Shown: positions 54,977 to 64,000 of the stretch, piece by piece
Layout: each line of letters begins with the position of its first letter
Position numbering within the stretch: position 1 is the stretch's first letter
NCBI GenBank assembly: GCA_028753945.1
Contig: JAPNXP010000001.1
Location: forward strand, 5,012,501 to 5,076,500
Origin: Hexactinellida sp. DTS-2022
Lineage: Eukaryota > Porifera > Hexactinellida
Reading direction: 5' to 3'
Length of the DNA stretch: 64,000 nt
Position numbers and translations under genes: made by a program
Notes under the pieces: generated by a model
The model's database searches: none
The model's input: the letters and a program-made list of their open reading frames with translations, nothing else
Told to the model about the DNA's origin: nothing

Positions 54977-56224
54977 CTAACAAAACTTGTTACCAGAGTT
55001 GTCTCCGATGTACTCGTATTCGAAAAGAACAAAATCTTCTTTATACAATTGATAGATTTTGTTCCTCACTTCTAATGGGATATTCGAGAAAGCTTCATAA
55101 CACAGATTAGGTGTAGTGCTGGGTTCTTGCTTAGGAATTTGAACTATGTTATGGGAATCGCTTGCTTGGATATAGCTAAGTATTGCTTCTGAGTCTTCAT
55201 GAAGTGTCTCAAACTTTCCGATAAAGTCATACCTGATAGTGCAGGGATCACACATGGTGGTAACAGGAGCCCAATGATAGTCCAATGACAGTTTTCCAGA
55301 TTCCGTGATAACCACAATTATGTAACTAAGAAACTCAGCAAATGTGATTTCGTAATTTCCAATACCTGCATCTAACCTCCTTATTTGCTGAATAACACTC
55401 TCCTCCAATTCTTCTCTCGGATTATATTTACCATTCTTCAGATTTATTCTCACTTTTTCAATTAACTCAGGTTTTAAATTTGACAGGTAGTTTGCTTTTA
55501 TAATATGAGCAGCGAATGCAGTTTCGAATGCGTTATCTTTTCGTGTGAATTTATCATTATACGCAGAAAGTAATCTCTGGAAAGGATGTCTAGTGATTAG
55601 AAACTTTGTATAGGTTTGATATCGCTTGGCTACGAGTCTTATATCGCTAAAATTGCTGATGAGGGAAAACGATCCCCATCTGGGATCTGATTCTGGTATT
55701 CCGGGCCTGTTGTAGATGTTTTCATTTTCTATGAGGTTTAAAAAAACATTGACCCAAGTGGAAGAGCTAATCTTTTGTACTTGACATTGTAGCAACTGTA
55801 TTTTGTCATTAAACAGTACAGGATATGGACCTGTATCAAGGTTATACCTTCCTTGGTTGACTGATGGGAAGACACTGCAGTATTTCTCAATCCTCTCTAC
55901 ACGCTTAAAGTAACGTTCGTATTTCACGCTGAGTGGGTGTAACCCTTTTGAGATCATTCTAAATTGGTACTCATCTGTAAATATAATTTCTTTCTTACTT
56001 GGATTGGTTTCAATTAAGATTTCTCCATTCCATTTTTTGCCATATTCCAACCAGGAACTATTTTTTATATTACCAATTTGGGAACAAATAATTGGTAGGC
56101 AAACTTCATTCTGTCCAAACAATTTTAACAATATTACCCACAATGTGAAGAGAATTGACAGAGCAACAATGAACAGCAAACTGTGCTCAATTGAAATTGG
56201 CTTTCTGCATCGGAAATAATGCAT
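54977..56224 (-). CDS. HNK-1-type carbohydrate sulfotransferase
   Basis: This is a single-exon 415-residue type II membrane protein predicted to transfer sulfate from PAPS to glycan chains in the Golgi, as CHST8-14 do. Residues 16-37 are the anchor. The 5'-phosphosulfate site is at about 147-157 (CQVQKISSSTW), and the 3'-phosphate site at 208-221 (FLITRHPFQRLLSAY). The family motifs YHWAPVTTMCDPC (316-328) and YDFIGKFETLHED (332-344) follow, and the C-terminal YKEDFVLFEYEY is also typical. The start ATG is 56222-56224, and the stop is followed by a short AT-rich spacer and Helitron debris. There are no frameshifts. The acceptor sugar cannot be inferred. Confidence 0.92.
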   Translation of the reverse strand: MHYFRCRKPISIEHSLLFIVALSILFTLWVILLKLFGQNEVCLPIICSQIGNIKNSSWLEYGKKWNGEILIETNPSKKEIIFTDEYQFRMISKGLHPLSVKYERYFKRVERIEKYCSVFPSVNQGRYNLDTGPYPVLFNDKIQLLQCQVQKISSSTWVNVFLNLIENENIYNRPGIPESDPRWGSFSLISNFSDIRLVAKRYQTYTKFLITRHPFQRLLSAYNDKFTRKDNAFETAFAAHIIKANYLSNLKPELIEKVRINLKNGKYNPREELEESVIQQIRRLDAGIGNYEITFAEFLSYIIVVITESGKLSLDYHWAPVTTMCDPCTIRYDFIGKFETLHEDSEAILSYIQASDSHNIVQIPKQEPSTTPNLCYEAFSNIPLEVRNKIYQLYKEDFVLFEYEYIGDNSGNKFC

Positions 56225-56860
56225 TGCGATTAAATTAGTTGTAATTTAAAATTATGAATAAATTTCGAAAGTGAACCCATCGTATCTTCACTAACTTAAG
56301 TATAAAAACTGATTCAATATCTGATTTGTGCAGCCATTGTATGAACTAATGCCTAAACTAACTTTAGGTATTACTCAAATGACACTGTAATATATAATAC
56401 AATTACGAGCTATAAATTCGCGTTTTTTTATGTAAAAGATACAGAGCGATAATATATAACCAAACCTTATCAAAATTTTAAATACTCTAAATATTTATCT
56501 ATTGATTTTTTAAGTTTTGCAGAAGTTGAGACACTCCACGTTTGCAATTTTTGGACGTAGGGAGTTGAATGGATTAATGTATTATACCTACATTAATTTT
56601 CACCATGAAGGTGCTATCATAGTTATAATATATTCGAGTCACAGATTCTGAATCTTTCATTGTTATAGCTAGCAAAATATTACTATCAATAAAACAGTTG
56701 ACCTCACAATTTTTGCAAAGAACTATGTATGAGTTCTTGATTACGAACGTCCAACGTAAAGCTATGTAAGAAAATTGTCATGTACTGGTTTTCAGGTGAT
56801 GAGAAGATAGCAGAAACGCTGTGGTGGAGTTTGAGAGTTAATGACCTGAGCAGCTAAAAG
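56225..56860. other. upstream region of sulfotransferase, no gene recognised
   Basis: AT-rich sequence that should hold the sulfotransferase promoter. No clear promoter element or repeat is recognised. Confidence 0.35.
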
Positions 56861-57239
56861 CAGGGCCGAGGAGAGCGCGAGCGGACCCCGGGTCATAATT
56901 TTGGGTGCGGGCCTCCTCTGATATTTTAGTTCCGTTATCGTGAGGTGAATAAACTAAACGCAAACTATCGCATTCGTATTATATATTTAAATTTTTAAAT
57001 AAATTAAATCCTATTTACTCTTATATTTTCTGAATTTAAGTCAGGACCGGGTTTCTAGGAACTAGGAAGGATTAAATAACCAAGGTATTACTCTGCCCAT
57101 CGATGTCTTTATTTTCCCCTTCACTTGTCTACTTAATACAGCCAATAAAGCCCATGCATACCTTCACAGACAGAATTTCTCGGGCCCTCTCGGCCCCGGC
57201 CCCGGGATAATTACCCGCCTACCCCTCTCTACGGCCCTA
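56861..57239. mobile_element. hAT MITE, 379 bp
   Basis: The ends cagggccgaggagag and the diverged inverse ending ctctacggcccta carry the near-identical duplication gctaaaag / cctaaaag (56853-56860 and 57240-57247). Confidence 0.8.
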
Positions 57240-57391
57240 CCTAAAAGTGACATAAAACTTTCACAAAGATTCACATGGATCATTTGCCAGCATTTAAAGA
57301 ATAAAATATATCACTATATTCGATAGAAGAGTTTTGAAATCTAAAATGTTGGAAGCGTGAATGTTCTTGATAGTGTAGTGAATATACTATT

Positions 57392-57528
57392 CACGGGCGT
57401 CGCACGGCTCTGAAATATCTCCGGCCAAACAGTTAAAGTGGTCCGACCAAAACCGGACTGTCCGAGATAATTTAGTATAATAAATGAAAACTGGTCCGGC
57501 CATGGCCGGACCGCGTGCTACGCCTATG
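57392..57528. mobile_element. hAT-like MITE (tggccgg family)
   Basis: The ends cacgggcgtcgcacgg and gcgtgctacgcctatg match the element at 29990-30135 in the opposite orientation. No clear target duplication is seen. Confidence 0.65.
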
Positions 57529-57687
57529 GTATAGTACATTATATACCCACCCAAAGGATTTTTAGCAAGTTCCATATATAAATCAAACAAAATCAGCGGC
57601 TACAACAAAGTCACACCCCTGTTTACTATAGTAGCAGCTAAGTTGAATATTTCATGATTCTTCCTCTTCCTCTCAAATTAGGAATTA

Positions 57688-57851
57688 CAGTCAACTCCGC
57701 TTAATAGAGCCACCGGTTAATCGGTTTCTCCGCTTAATCGGGTCAAAATTTCACAGGATTTATAGGACAGAATTACAGTTTGGCTTACAATATTTTCGGT
57801 TAATTAATCGGTTTCTTCGCTTAATCGGGCTCTATTAAGCGGAGTTGACTG
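57688..57851. mobile_element. Tigger/pogo MITE, second copy
   Basis: It is nearly the same sequence as 32982-33171 (cagtcaactccgcttaatag to gcggagttgactg) with TA duplications. It is shorter by an internal deletion near its right end. Confidence 0.9.
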
Positions 57852-57886
57852 TATTCATGAATTATTCCACAAGGTTTGTACATAAA

Positions 57887-58150
57887 TTATTTCTTAAGAA
57901 TTATACATGCGTAACTCTTAGTGTATTTCATGATCGGTTGAATTTGAATTTTGAAACGTTGTCTAAATTCAAAATTATCTTCTAATTCTAATCGAATATG
58001 AATATTGATTAATTCTTCCTCACTAAGATGAATTTTTGTTTGAATAATTATTAATTTTTCACTAAGAATTATACAAACAAGCTCGTCCGCACTACGCGCG
58101 TTCTTACAACTTACACTCAGGCATTCGGTCCTCGCTTGTAATAACAGCAT
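57887..58150 (-). CDS. short ORF, unknown
   Basis: An 87-codon frame with a soluble, charged composition (LSEEELINIHIRLELEDNFE). No family is recognised and no splice partners were found. It may be spurious. Confidence 0.2.
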   Translation of the reverse strand: MLLLQARTECLSVSCKNARSADELVCIILSEKLIIIQTKIHLSEEELINIHIRLELEDNFEFRQRFKIQIQPIMKYTKSYACIILKK

Positions 58151-58640
58151 ATTCCTTTTCCAATTATATGCTGGTTGTATTTATATGATACACATAGGTA
58201 GCAAGTACAGAATTAATGTAGAGCGAGCAGTGGCGGTTCAATGGGTTCATGGGAACTAGGTGGGGCGGTCACCCCTCAAAGAATAGATTGCTCAATATGT
58301 TAATGGTTTGAGTACTTTGGGAAGAATGAATATGGCAATCTGCTCGCTAAATTTGATAATTTAAAAAATTAGAATTTTAACTGCACCTATGTTCTAGGAA
58401 GCTAGATCCGCTTCTAGAGAGCAGGTAATCCCAACTTTTTTTGAACTGTGGACAGTGGACACCCTAAGCTATTATTGTTGCTTTCCTAATAGCAATTGTT
58501 CTAATGGCAATGTGGAAGTCCCCAAAGACTTCCAGATCAAGATCCAAGCGAGGATTTAATGTCTATTTTGTACCTCTCTACAGCAAGTTCGCCTATTGGC
58601 AAGCAAATTTCGAAGTGCTATTACGCATACACAGATCTAT
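58151..58640. other. intergenic, with possible hAT MITE near 58238-58410
   Basis: A segment starting cagtggcggttcaatggg and ending with a diverged ctagatccgcttcta may be a hAT MITE, but its flanks do not match well. An open frame from 58504 runs into the MITE at 58647 and is unrecognised. Confidence 0.35.
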
Positions 58641-58646
58641 TTATAT

Positions 58647-59065
58647 CAGAGATGCAGCGGTCTGGACCGGACCGGACCGACCGGTCTCAGGTCGGTCCGG
58701 TCCGCTTATTTTCAAGTGCGGTCTGGATCGGTCCAAATTAACGATATTACGGTCTGGACCGTTCATAGGTCTGGACTCATCCTAGATTGGACAAACGATT
58801 AGGCTCCAATCCGTTATTTCCTATTGTTTACAAGCACATAAGTAATAAGTATCTAATAAATACAAGTGGATATAATTAGCCACTCTACTATGTGGTCTGT
58901 AACTGTCCAAATAAGGGATATAACGGTCTGGACCATTGATCGGTCTGGACCGGTCTAGACCGATCCAATATTTTTATCATACGGTCTGGACCGGTCCGGA
59001 CCGTCCAGAAAAAAATCATGACGGCCCGGTCCGGTCCATGAAATTTCCGGACCGCTGTATCTCTG
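58647..59065. mobile_element. hAT MITE (cagagatgcagcggtc family)
   Basis: The ends cagagatgcagcggtctgg and accgctgtatctctg carry the perfect duplication atttatat (58639-58646 and 59066-59073). It is rich in ggtctggaccgg. A related copy is at 63267-63600. Confidence 0.92.
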
Positions 59066-59425
59066 ATTTATATCATATGGGGGTTTAGTAATTAGTGTAC
59101 TGCCAAAGTAAAGTAATTGAAATTACTAATCCAGTGATCTTTGGTGTTGTTGATTATTACATAATATTAATTTGAACACAGACAAAATCTTGATAATAGT
59201 ACTTGTCCGTGTGTGATACACCGACTCCAAATATGGAAATTACCATGATTCTCAAGTTAAAATCAAATCTGATAACTTAGCCCAGGCTAATCCCTGGACT
59301 TATGCCAAGAATTCCCTGGAAATTGACTCATTCCCCTGGACACATTTCTAGAGACTCGAATGTCTAAAAATTTTAGCTCGCTCGCTAGGCTCTCTCGATT
59401 ATTATCAAAAACATACATTTTATTA
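59066..59425. other. non-coding stretch
   Basis: No gene is recognised. Repeated tccctgga motifs near 59295-59345 resemble those near 62830-63000. Confidence 0.3.
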
Positions 59426-59654
59426 CCGAATATCTCGATTAGTAGCTCCCCTCTAATAATCTCCCCTCCCCCAAAGTAGCAAATAAAAATTTATTACCAC
59501 TGCCCAGAGTAAATATCTTTTCGAATATAAGCCCTAACACGACTATCAACCGTCTTTAATAAATAAATTGTGACAATATGTGATATTCTCGAAAAATCCT
59601 ACAATTTTTTGGTCCCAAAATGGCGAAAACAACAATAAACGCTTATAAATACGG
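59426..59654. mobile_element. mariner/Tigger-type MITE, second copy of 3294-3553
   Basis: It shares tgtgatattctcgaaaa and ataaatacgg with the first copy and has TA at both ends. It is more diverged at its left end. Confidence 0.65.
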
Positions 59655-60226
59655 TAATTGAAATACTTTCTATTACAGTAAACATTGGATTTAACGACAC
59701 TCGTTTGGGCAGGCTAAAAAGGTCACTATATGCGATGTGTCGCTAAATCCGAAGTACCTCCAATTATGCATTATATACTTTATATCCCAAATTTCTCCAT
59801 ATTTTCATTTTGAACACGAACCAATCACAATTGATGATGTATAAATATGATGATATACAATGTAGTAGACATGTAGTTGGATTATGAGCATCTAAATTAT
59901 ATGACGGATTTTAATGTTTGTCATCACACTGGAAAAAACTGGTTATTGAGGTCTGCTGCAACCGATTCAACTGACGGTCTGCCAAGAAATCTTGAATCTC
60001 GCGAATGTACTGACTCTGTTTCACAGAGCATGGAAGGGTGCGCAAGAACTTCATAACGGTGTCAAGGCATGAGGCAGCAGTGTCGAATGACGGAGCTGGT
60101 AGGTTGGGTTCATCCTCATCGTCTTCAACATCTTCATCAGGCAAGACTTCAGGGTACAGGATATTAAGAATATCGTCAACTTCGAGACCATCTACACCAG
60201 GTCCGATTGCCACACCATCATCCAAA

Positions 60227-61626
60227 CGCTATTTCCGCCAAAATGAATGGAGTGAGTATATACAACACACTACACGCTGATCCTAGTAAGCTAATATTTT
60301 CAGTTCTAATTAGCGTTTATATGTAAGCTATTTTAAGACTGCTAGCGCTCTAATATAAGGCTTCTAAGTACTGATTTTTTTTGAAATTCTATATTTAAGC
60401 TCCCAAAGAGAATAATATAGTACCAAAAGCTTAGTTCTGAAGAATTGAAAAAGATTACAAGGATCTGAATCACTCAAATCCATTCTACTACATCCCCTTG
60501 AGATTAGCTAGGAAAGTCCTAATATTAAAAAGTCAAATTTTTCGTCGGGATTGCTCCATTTTAGAAAAAACGGACGGTTTTCCCACATTTGAGCCACATT
60601 CTTGCTCCCAAAGGTGTCTAGATTTTAATTAAGTACGAAATCGGACAATCCGAACTGTAGCAGGTCTAAGTATACTTATTATGGTGCTATATTCCAAATC
60701 TCAGCGATAAAACTTCAAAAAGTTCCCCAAAACTAAGCTTTGAAATAGTGGTATGCTATAATTAGTTACGGTGGTCTTCAAGTGGCAGAGAGGATTTTCG
60801 ACACGTCTACAGCGAAGAATATTGATTCGGGAAGGAATTAAAATCGGCCATCTTGCTGGAATTCAATCACTAATAGTGTCTGAAAGTTAGAACTAAGCTC
60901 CAGTTAGCTTTTGAATTTGGATTTTCTCAATTATGATGATTACATGACACTCCTTATATGGGCATTCGAGATTATTAGCAAGGTAACCATTTGGTTTTGA
61001 GTGATTTTTGACTTTGCAATGATTTAGAAATGATATATCAATGTGATTAGGAATTTAGAGCTTAGCTCTAGAGTCTCCCGTTTAGGAGATACAAATTTGC
61101 ATGTGTCATCAAAATTGGTCACATTCACACTACCATATAGGGCAATCTCGAAAACGGTGCGTCCTAGGCTCACAAAATGTATTATTCACATATGGGAAAC
61201 CATGTGTTCTGATCATTTTTCACTAGTCTAACTTGAATTTATCTCTTTTCCTCTCTGAGTTACAAATTAGTTAAGAATCCGTACCCTGAAGACCGCCGAA
61301 GGGCTATAACTTTTGCAATTTCCACTTTTATCTAAAAATTTTTGTTGAGTTGTGCAAAAATTTTGTCAGACTATCATATGTCTGAATATTGAATCGTTGT
61401 AAATACAATAAATAGTTATTTTAACGTGGGCAACACCTTTGGAGTTATAAAACCGCGTTATAATATTAAAAGCTGCTCTACTAAAACAGTTATAACTCTG
61501 GAAATAATGATCGGATCGATGAAAACCCAAGTCCCATCGATAGATACCATCCTTCCGCAGTGTCTGTAAAAATATCGTTAAAATCGGTGAAATTTTAATT
61601 CCTTATTATTTTGGGCTGAAATAGCG
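60227..61626. mobile_element. 1.4-kb MULE-like insertion with 9-bp target duplication
   Basis: The direct repeat tcatccaaa flanks it (60218-60226 and 61627-61635). The short inverted ends are cgctatttccgcc and ggctgaaatagcg. No coding capacity is seen in the interior. The length of the duplication suggests the Mutator superfamily. Removing it restores the Tigger frame as VALDDGVAIGPGV. Confidence 0.82.
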
Positions 61627-61841
61627 TCATCCAAAGCAACAAAGTCATCGAATGATAAGCAATCCGACACAAACCCAGGCTCTTCAGCACTGTTCCAAAG
61701 TGATGTGTCGGGCGCTCGGATATCTTCAGTGTCAGCCACATCCTTGAATCCAACTTGCTGATAGCAATGCTTGATGGTTGCAGGGGTGACATTATCCCAG
61801 GACATTTTCAGCCAGTCTAGTGCCTGTACAAGTAAAGTTTG

Positions 61842-61921
61842 AACCCCGTTTCAGAATTAACTGCCAACAACCGCTTTTTAATCAGAAAACGGTTGTTGGC
61901 AGTTGATTCTGAAACGGGGTT
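61842..61921. repeat. 80-bp near-perfect palindrome at transposase deletion point
   Basis: aaccccgtttcagaat and actgccaacaaccg are matched by their complements across a loop of about 8 bases (ttaatcag). It marks the junction where the transposase core is lost. Confidence 0.85.
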
Positions 61922-62555
61922 TCCTCTGGAGCTGTGCTCTTCAAGCAGCAAAACCACTGAAGCAGGCAGGGTCGACCTCCGGGTATCGAGACAGCTTTGT
62001 GCTCTTCGAATCCATATTTGAGGAACTTGCGATGGACCCTTCATTGGTCGCCCGATTCGTCAAGAAGCCAGCTAGGGTCCCATGAGAAATACCATGTTTC
62101 CGCTCCACGAATGGTCTCTTCGCTCCTGCATCAAGCTCCTTTAAATTTTCTTATTTTTCAGCAAAAGAAAAGCGCTTTCTATTGACACCTCCGCTCGAAT
62201 CCATGACGATATATAGAAATGACATTGTACATACTAATGGCTTTAAATACGTTTTCATTTTGATAACAAGCCAGCTGTTGATTCATAACAGGAAAATTTT
62301 AATTGGTTAATATTTAGATCAATGAAAACTCAATTATTCACTATTTAGACAAATCGAAAGTCGTAATATCTGATGGAATTTCTAGGCAGCGGGCATAGAA
62401 ATATGTCGATAGATTCGATCTGTCGTTATTTGACAGGTCGTTATACCCGAGGTATGGTGTGTACAGAACACTGCTGCGGGTTTCTGGGCAAGAAATATAT
62501 GTCGTTATAAGCGATTTGTCGCTAAACCCGATGTCGTTAAATCCAATGTTTACTG

Positions 62556-63049
62556 TACTAAATACAGATCTTAGTCACTGTCAGAAGTGATATACTGAGT
62601 TTGTGGACTCTAGTGGACTAAATACGTATCTGAACGGGTGGACCAGGGGTAAAATACCCTGGTGTTGGCAGGTATAAAATTGGGTGTGGCTTAGTACACG
62701 CGTATAATTACAGTTTACATGCAACTTTCAGATATTTTTCCGTTTTTATGAACCGTATCTAACCAGTTTTTTCAGCTTCTTAAGAATTACAAGTTATCTT
62801 TTCCTTAGGATAACGGGGATTTCCCTGGATTCCCTGGATTTTCATTGCTAAATACCTGGGAAAAATTTTTTTTGATAATTATTTTCTTCAAGTATGACAT
62901 TATTTGCATATTGAATGGTTATTTATTAACGGAAATACGTATAGGCAAATATAATTTGAAAAAATCCCTGGATATTCGATGAAATCCCTATATCCCTGGA
63001 TACTTTGTAAGTATGACTAGTTCATCGTAGCTCCATTATGTTCGGATAA
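62556..63049. other. non-coding stretch
   Basis: No gene is recognised. It has tccctgga repeats near 62835-63000. Confidence 0.3.
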
Positions 63050-63842
63050 ATTCTGACGGATGGAAAAGCTGTACCCCTGAAAAATTGGAAGAGCATTTCC
63101 AGAAATGATCCTCATCCTGGAAGCCAAAGAGCAGCTATTATTAACATTTCATTCGTGGATTGCCCAGACATGTTTACGAAAACATTTTCTCAATTAGTTG
63201 AACGGGCTCAATTAGTTGAGCGGATGAATGAAGAGGCGTCACTTCGAAGCTCTGAAGAGGTGGCTGCAGAGATGCAGCGGTCCGGCAATTGCATGAACCG
63301 GACCGGACCGTAATTGATTTTTTCTGGACGGTCCAGACCGTATGATCAAAATATTGAAGCGGTTCAGAACGTTAAATCCCTTATTTGGAAGGGATTTATC
63401 CACTTGTGTTTATGAGATACTTATTACTTATGTGCTTGTAAACAATGGGCAATAACGGATTGGACCCTGATCGTTTGTCCAAACTAGGATGAGTCCAGAC
63501 CGTTAAATCGATAATTTGGACCGGTCCAGACCGCACTTGAAAAGAAACGGAACGGATCGACTGGAAACCGGTCGATCCGGTTCAGACCGCTGCATTTCTG
63601 ATTGGCTGTCGTTAGCTCTAGCATTTCGATCGATAATTTGCAAGCGGTAACCGCGAATAAAGAAGCGAGTGAAAAAAACATTTCACAAGCGGCTATCAAT
63701 GAAGCGGTTAAGGTTATTACAGAAAAGTTGGGGGTAACATCTGATGAAATCACGTGTACGGTACAGAGAGGAGTAGGTGGACGATCCTTTGTCGAAAATA
63801 AGAAACTTTCCTATATTAAGTGCTTCGTGTGTGGGATTTAAT
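63050..63842 (+). pseudogene. unknown coding exon split by a hAT MITE
   Basis: One frame runs 63050-63266 (containing RNDPHPGSQRAAIINISFVD and FSQLVERAQLVERMNEEASL). It resumes in phase after the MITE at 63609, reading through NKEASEKNISQAAINEAVKV and DEITCTVQRGVGGRSFVENK to CFVCGI and a stop at 63842. The middle is Ala/Glu-rich and likely helical. No family is recognised. It may be a transposon gene or a host exon. The frame's conservation across the insertion argues that it was real coding sequence. Confidence 0.5.
63267..63600. mobile_element. hAT MITE (cagagatgcagcggtc family)
   Basis: The ends cagagatgcagcggtccgg and cagaccgctgcatttctg carry the imperfect duplication ggtggctg / attggctg. 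It interrupts the unknown coding frame. Confidence 0.82.
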
Positions 63843-63843
63843 A

Positions 63844-64000
63844 AAATCCAAAATTGCAGCCTGTGCCGACGCATGTTCCTTTGGTGGCACTATATTTTGA
63901 TGGTGGTTTATTGATAGTGCCTCCAAAAGGAACATGCTGTCGGCACAGGCTGCAATTTTGGATTTTTTGCATATGTCATCATCACCATGAAGGTGTTAAA
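63844..64000 (+). repeat. R1 dispersed copy with well-paired hairpin, runs off the window
   Basis: The hairpin at 63844-63968 has long nearly perfect arms (aatccaaaattgcagcctg and complement), followed by the start of R1 (atgtcatcatcaccatgaag). Confidence 0.85.

Larger units (their letters stand above)
59911..62190 (-). pseudogene. Tigger/pogo transposase, catalytic core deleted
   Basis: The N-terminal DNA-binding region near 62190-62000 reads RKRFSFAEK, then NLKELDAGAKRPFVERKHGI and SHGTLAGFL, as in pogo/CENP-B-type helix-turn-helix domains, with in-frame stops. It passes directly through a palindrome (61842-61921) into the C-terminal part (SWDNVTPATIKHCYQQVGFK at 61805 on). The DDE catalytic region is therefore missing. 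After the insertion at 60227-61626 the frame continues to an acidic tail and ends with QQTSITSFFQ, a consensus PCNA-interacting (PIP) box known from pogo transposase. It is non-functional as a transposase. Confidence 0.8.
59676..62555 (-). mobile_element. Tigger/pogo-like transposon, full ends, defective
   Basis: The inverted ends are cagtaaacattggatttaac and its complement ending aatgtttactg, flanked by TA (59674-59675 and 62556-62557). The 2,880-bp element holds remnants of its transposase on the minus strand, an inserted 1.4-kb element and a palindrome. Confidence 0.9.

Overview
The window is animal nuclear DNA. Evidence: split genes with GT-AG introns (several only about 50-70 bp), a WDR33-type mRNA 3'-end processing factor, a GT10 fucosyltransferase, an HNK-1-type carbohydrate sulfotransferase, and eukaryotic transposon superfamilies (hAT, Tigger/pogo, Mutator/MULE, KDZ, Helitron-like). 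The AT-rich background and the KDZ/Ulp1-type transposons suggest an invertebrate, possibly an early-branching one such as a sponge or cnidarian. No species can be named from the sequence alone.

Layout. 1-3560: nested MITEs and a satellite-filled foldback element. 3.6-14.06 kb: a tandem array of a repeat here called R1. Each unit carries a hairpin of about 120-130 bp, and the array includes a 3,927-bp block present twice, apparently without differences. 14.06-18.57 kb (minus): the N-terminal half of a KDZ transposase as a decayed multi-exon gene riddled with insertions. 19.3-20.1 kb (plus): the C-terminal half of a KDZ transposase. 20.4-22.6 kb (minus): a multi-exon gene ending in an Ulp1-like protease with an intact catalytic set. 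23.0-24.4 kb: intact intronless fucosyltransferase. 26.2-27.1 kb: decayed DDE-type transposase. 27.4-30.3 kb: a long inverted repeat with nested insertions. 30.3-32.8 kb: a complete MULE with a 9-bp target duplication, a broken FLYWCH/MULE transposase and a RING-finger ORF. 33.2-35.4 kb: the main WDR33 exon, strikingly GC-rich. 39.9-42.1 kb: a 738-residue repeat protein. 45-54.9 kb: R1 copies, Helitron-like elements, a broken SLC9B-like antiporter exon and a hammerhead-ribozyme motif. 55.0-56.2 kb: intact carbohydrate sulfotransferase. 59.7-62.6 kb: a complete but defective Tigger-like element containing a second element with a 9-bp target duplication. 63-64 kb: an unknown coding fragment split by a hAT MITE, then another R1 copy.

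The apparently functional host genes are the fucosyltransferase, WDR33, the repeat protein and the sulfotransferase. The two glycan enzymes would act in the secretory pathway and WDR33 in the nucleus; nothing suggests co-regulation. The rest records many transposition events. Numerous insertions can be undone by eye because they have clean target duplications, and this gives a relative chronology. The most unusual signals are a hammerhead fold with one changed catalytic base, the R1 hairpin family with compensating changes in both arms, the KDZ/Ulp1 complex, and precise insertion scars that restore reading frames. Boundaries and identities were read by eye; no database search was run.
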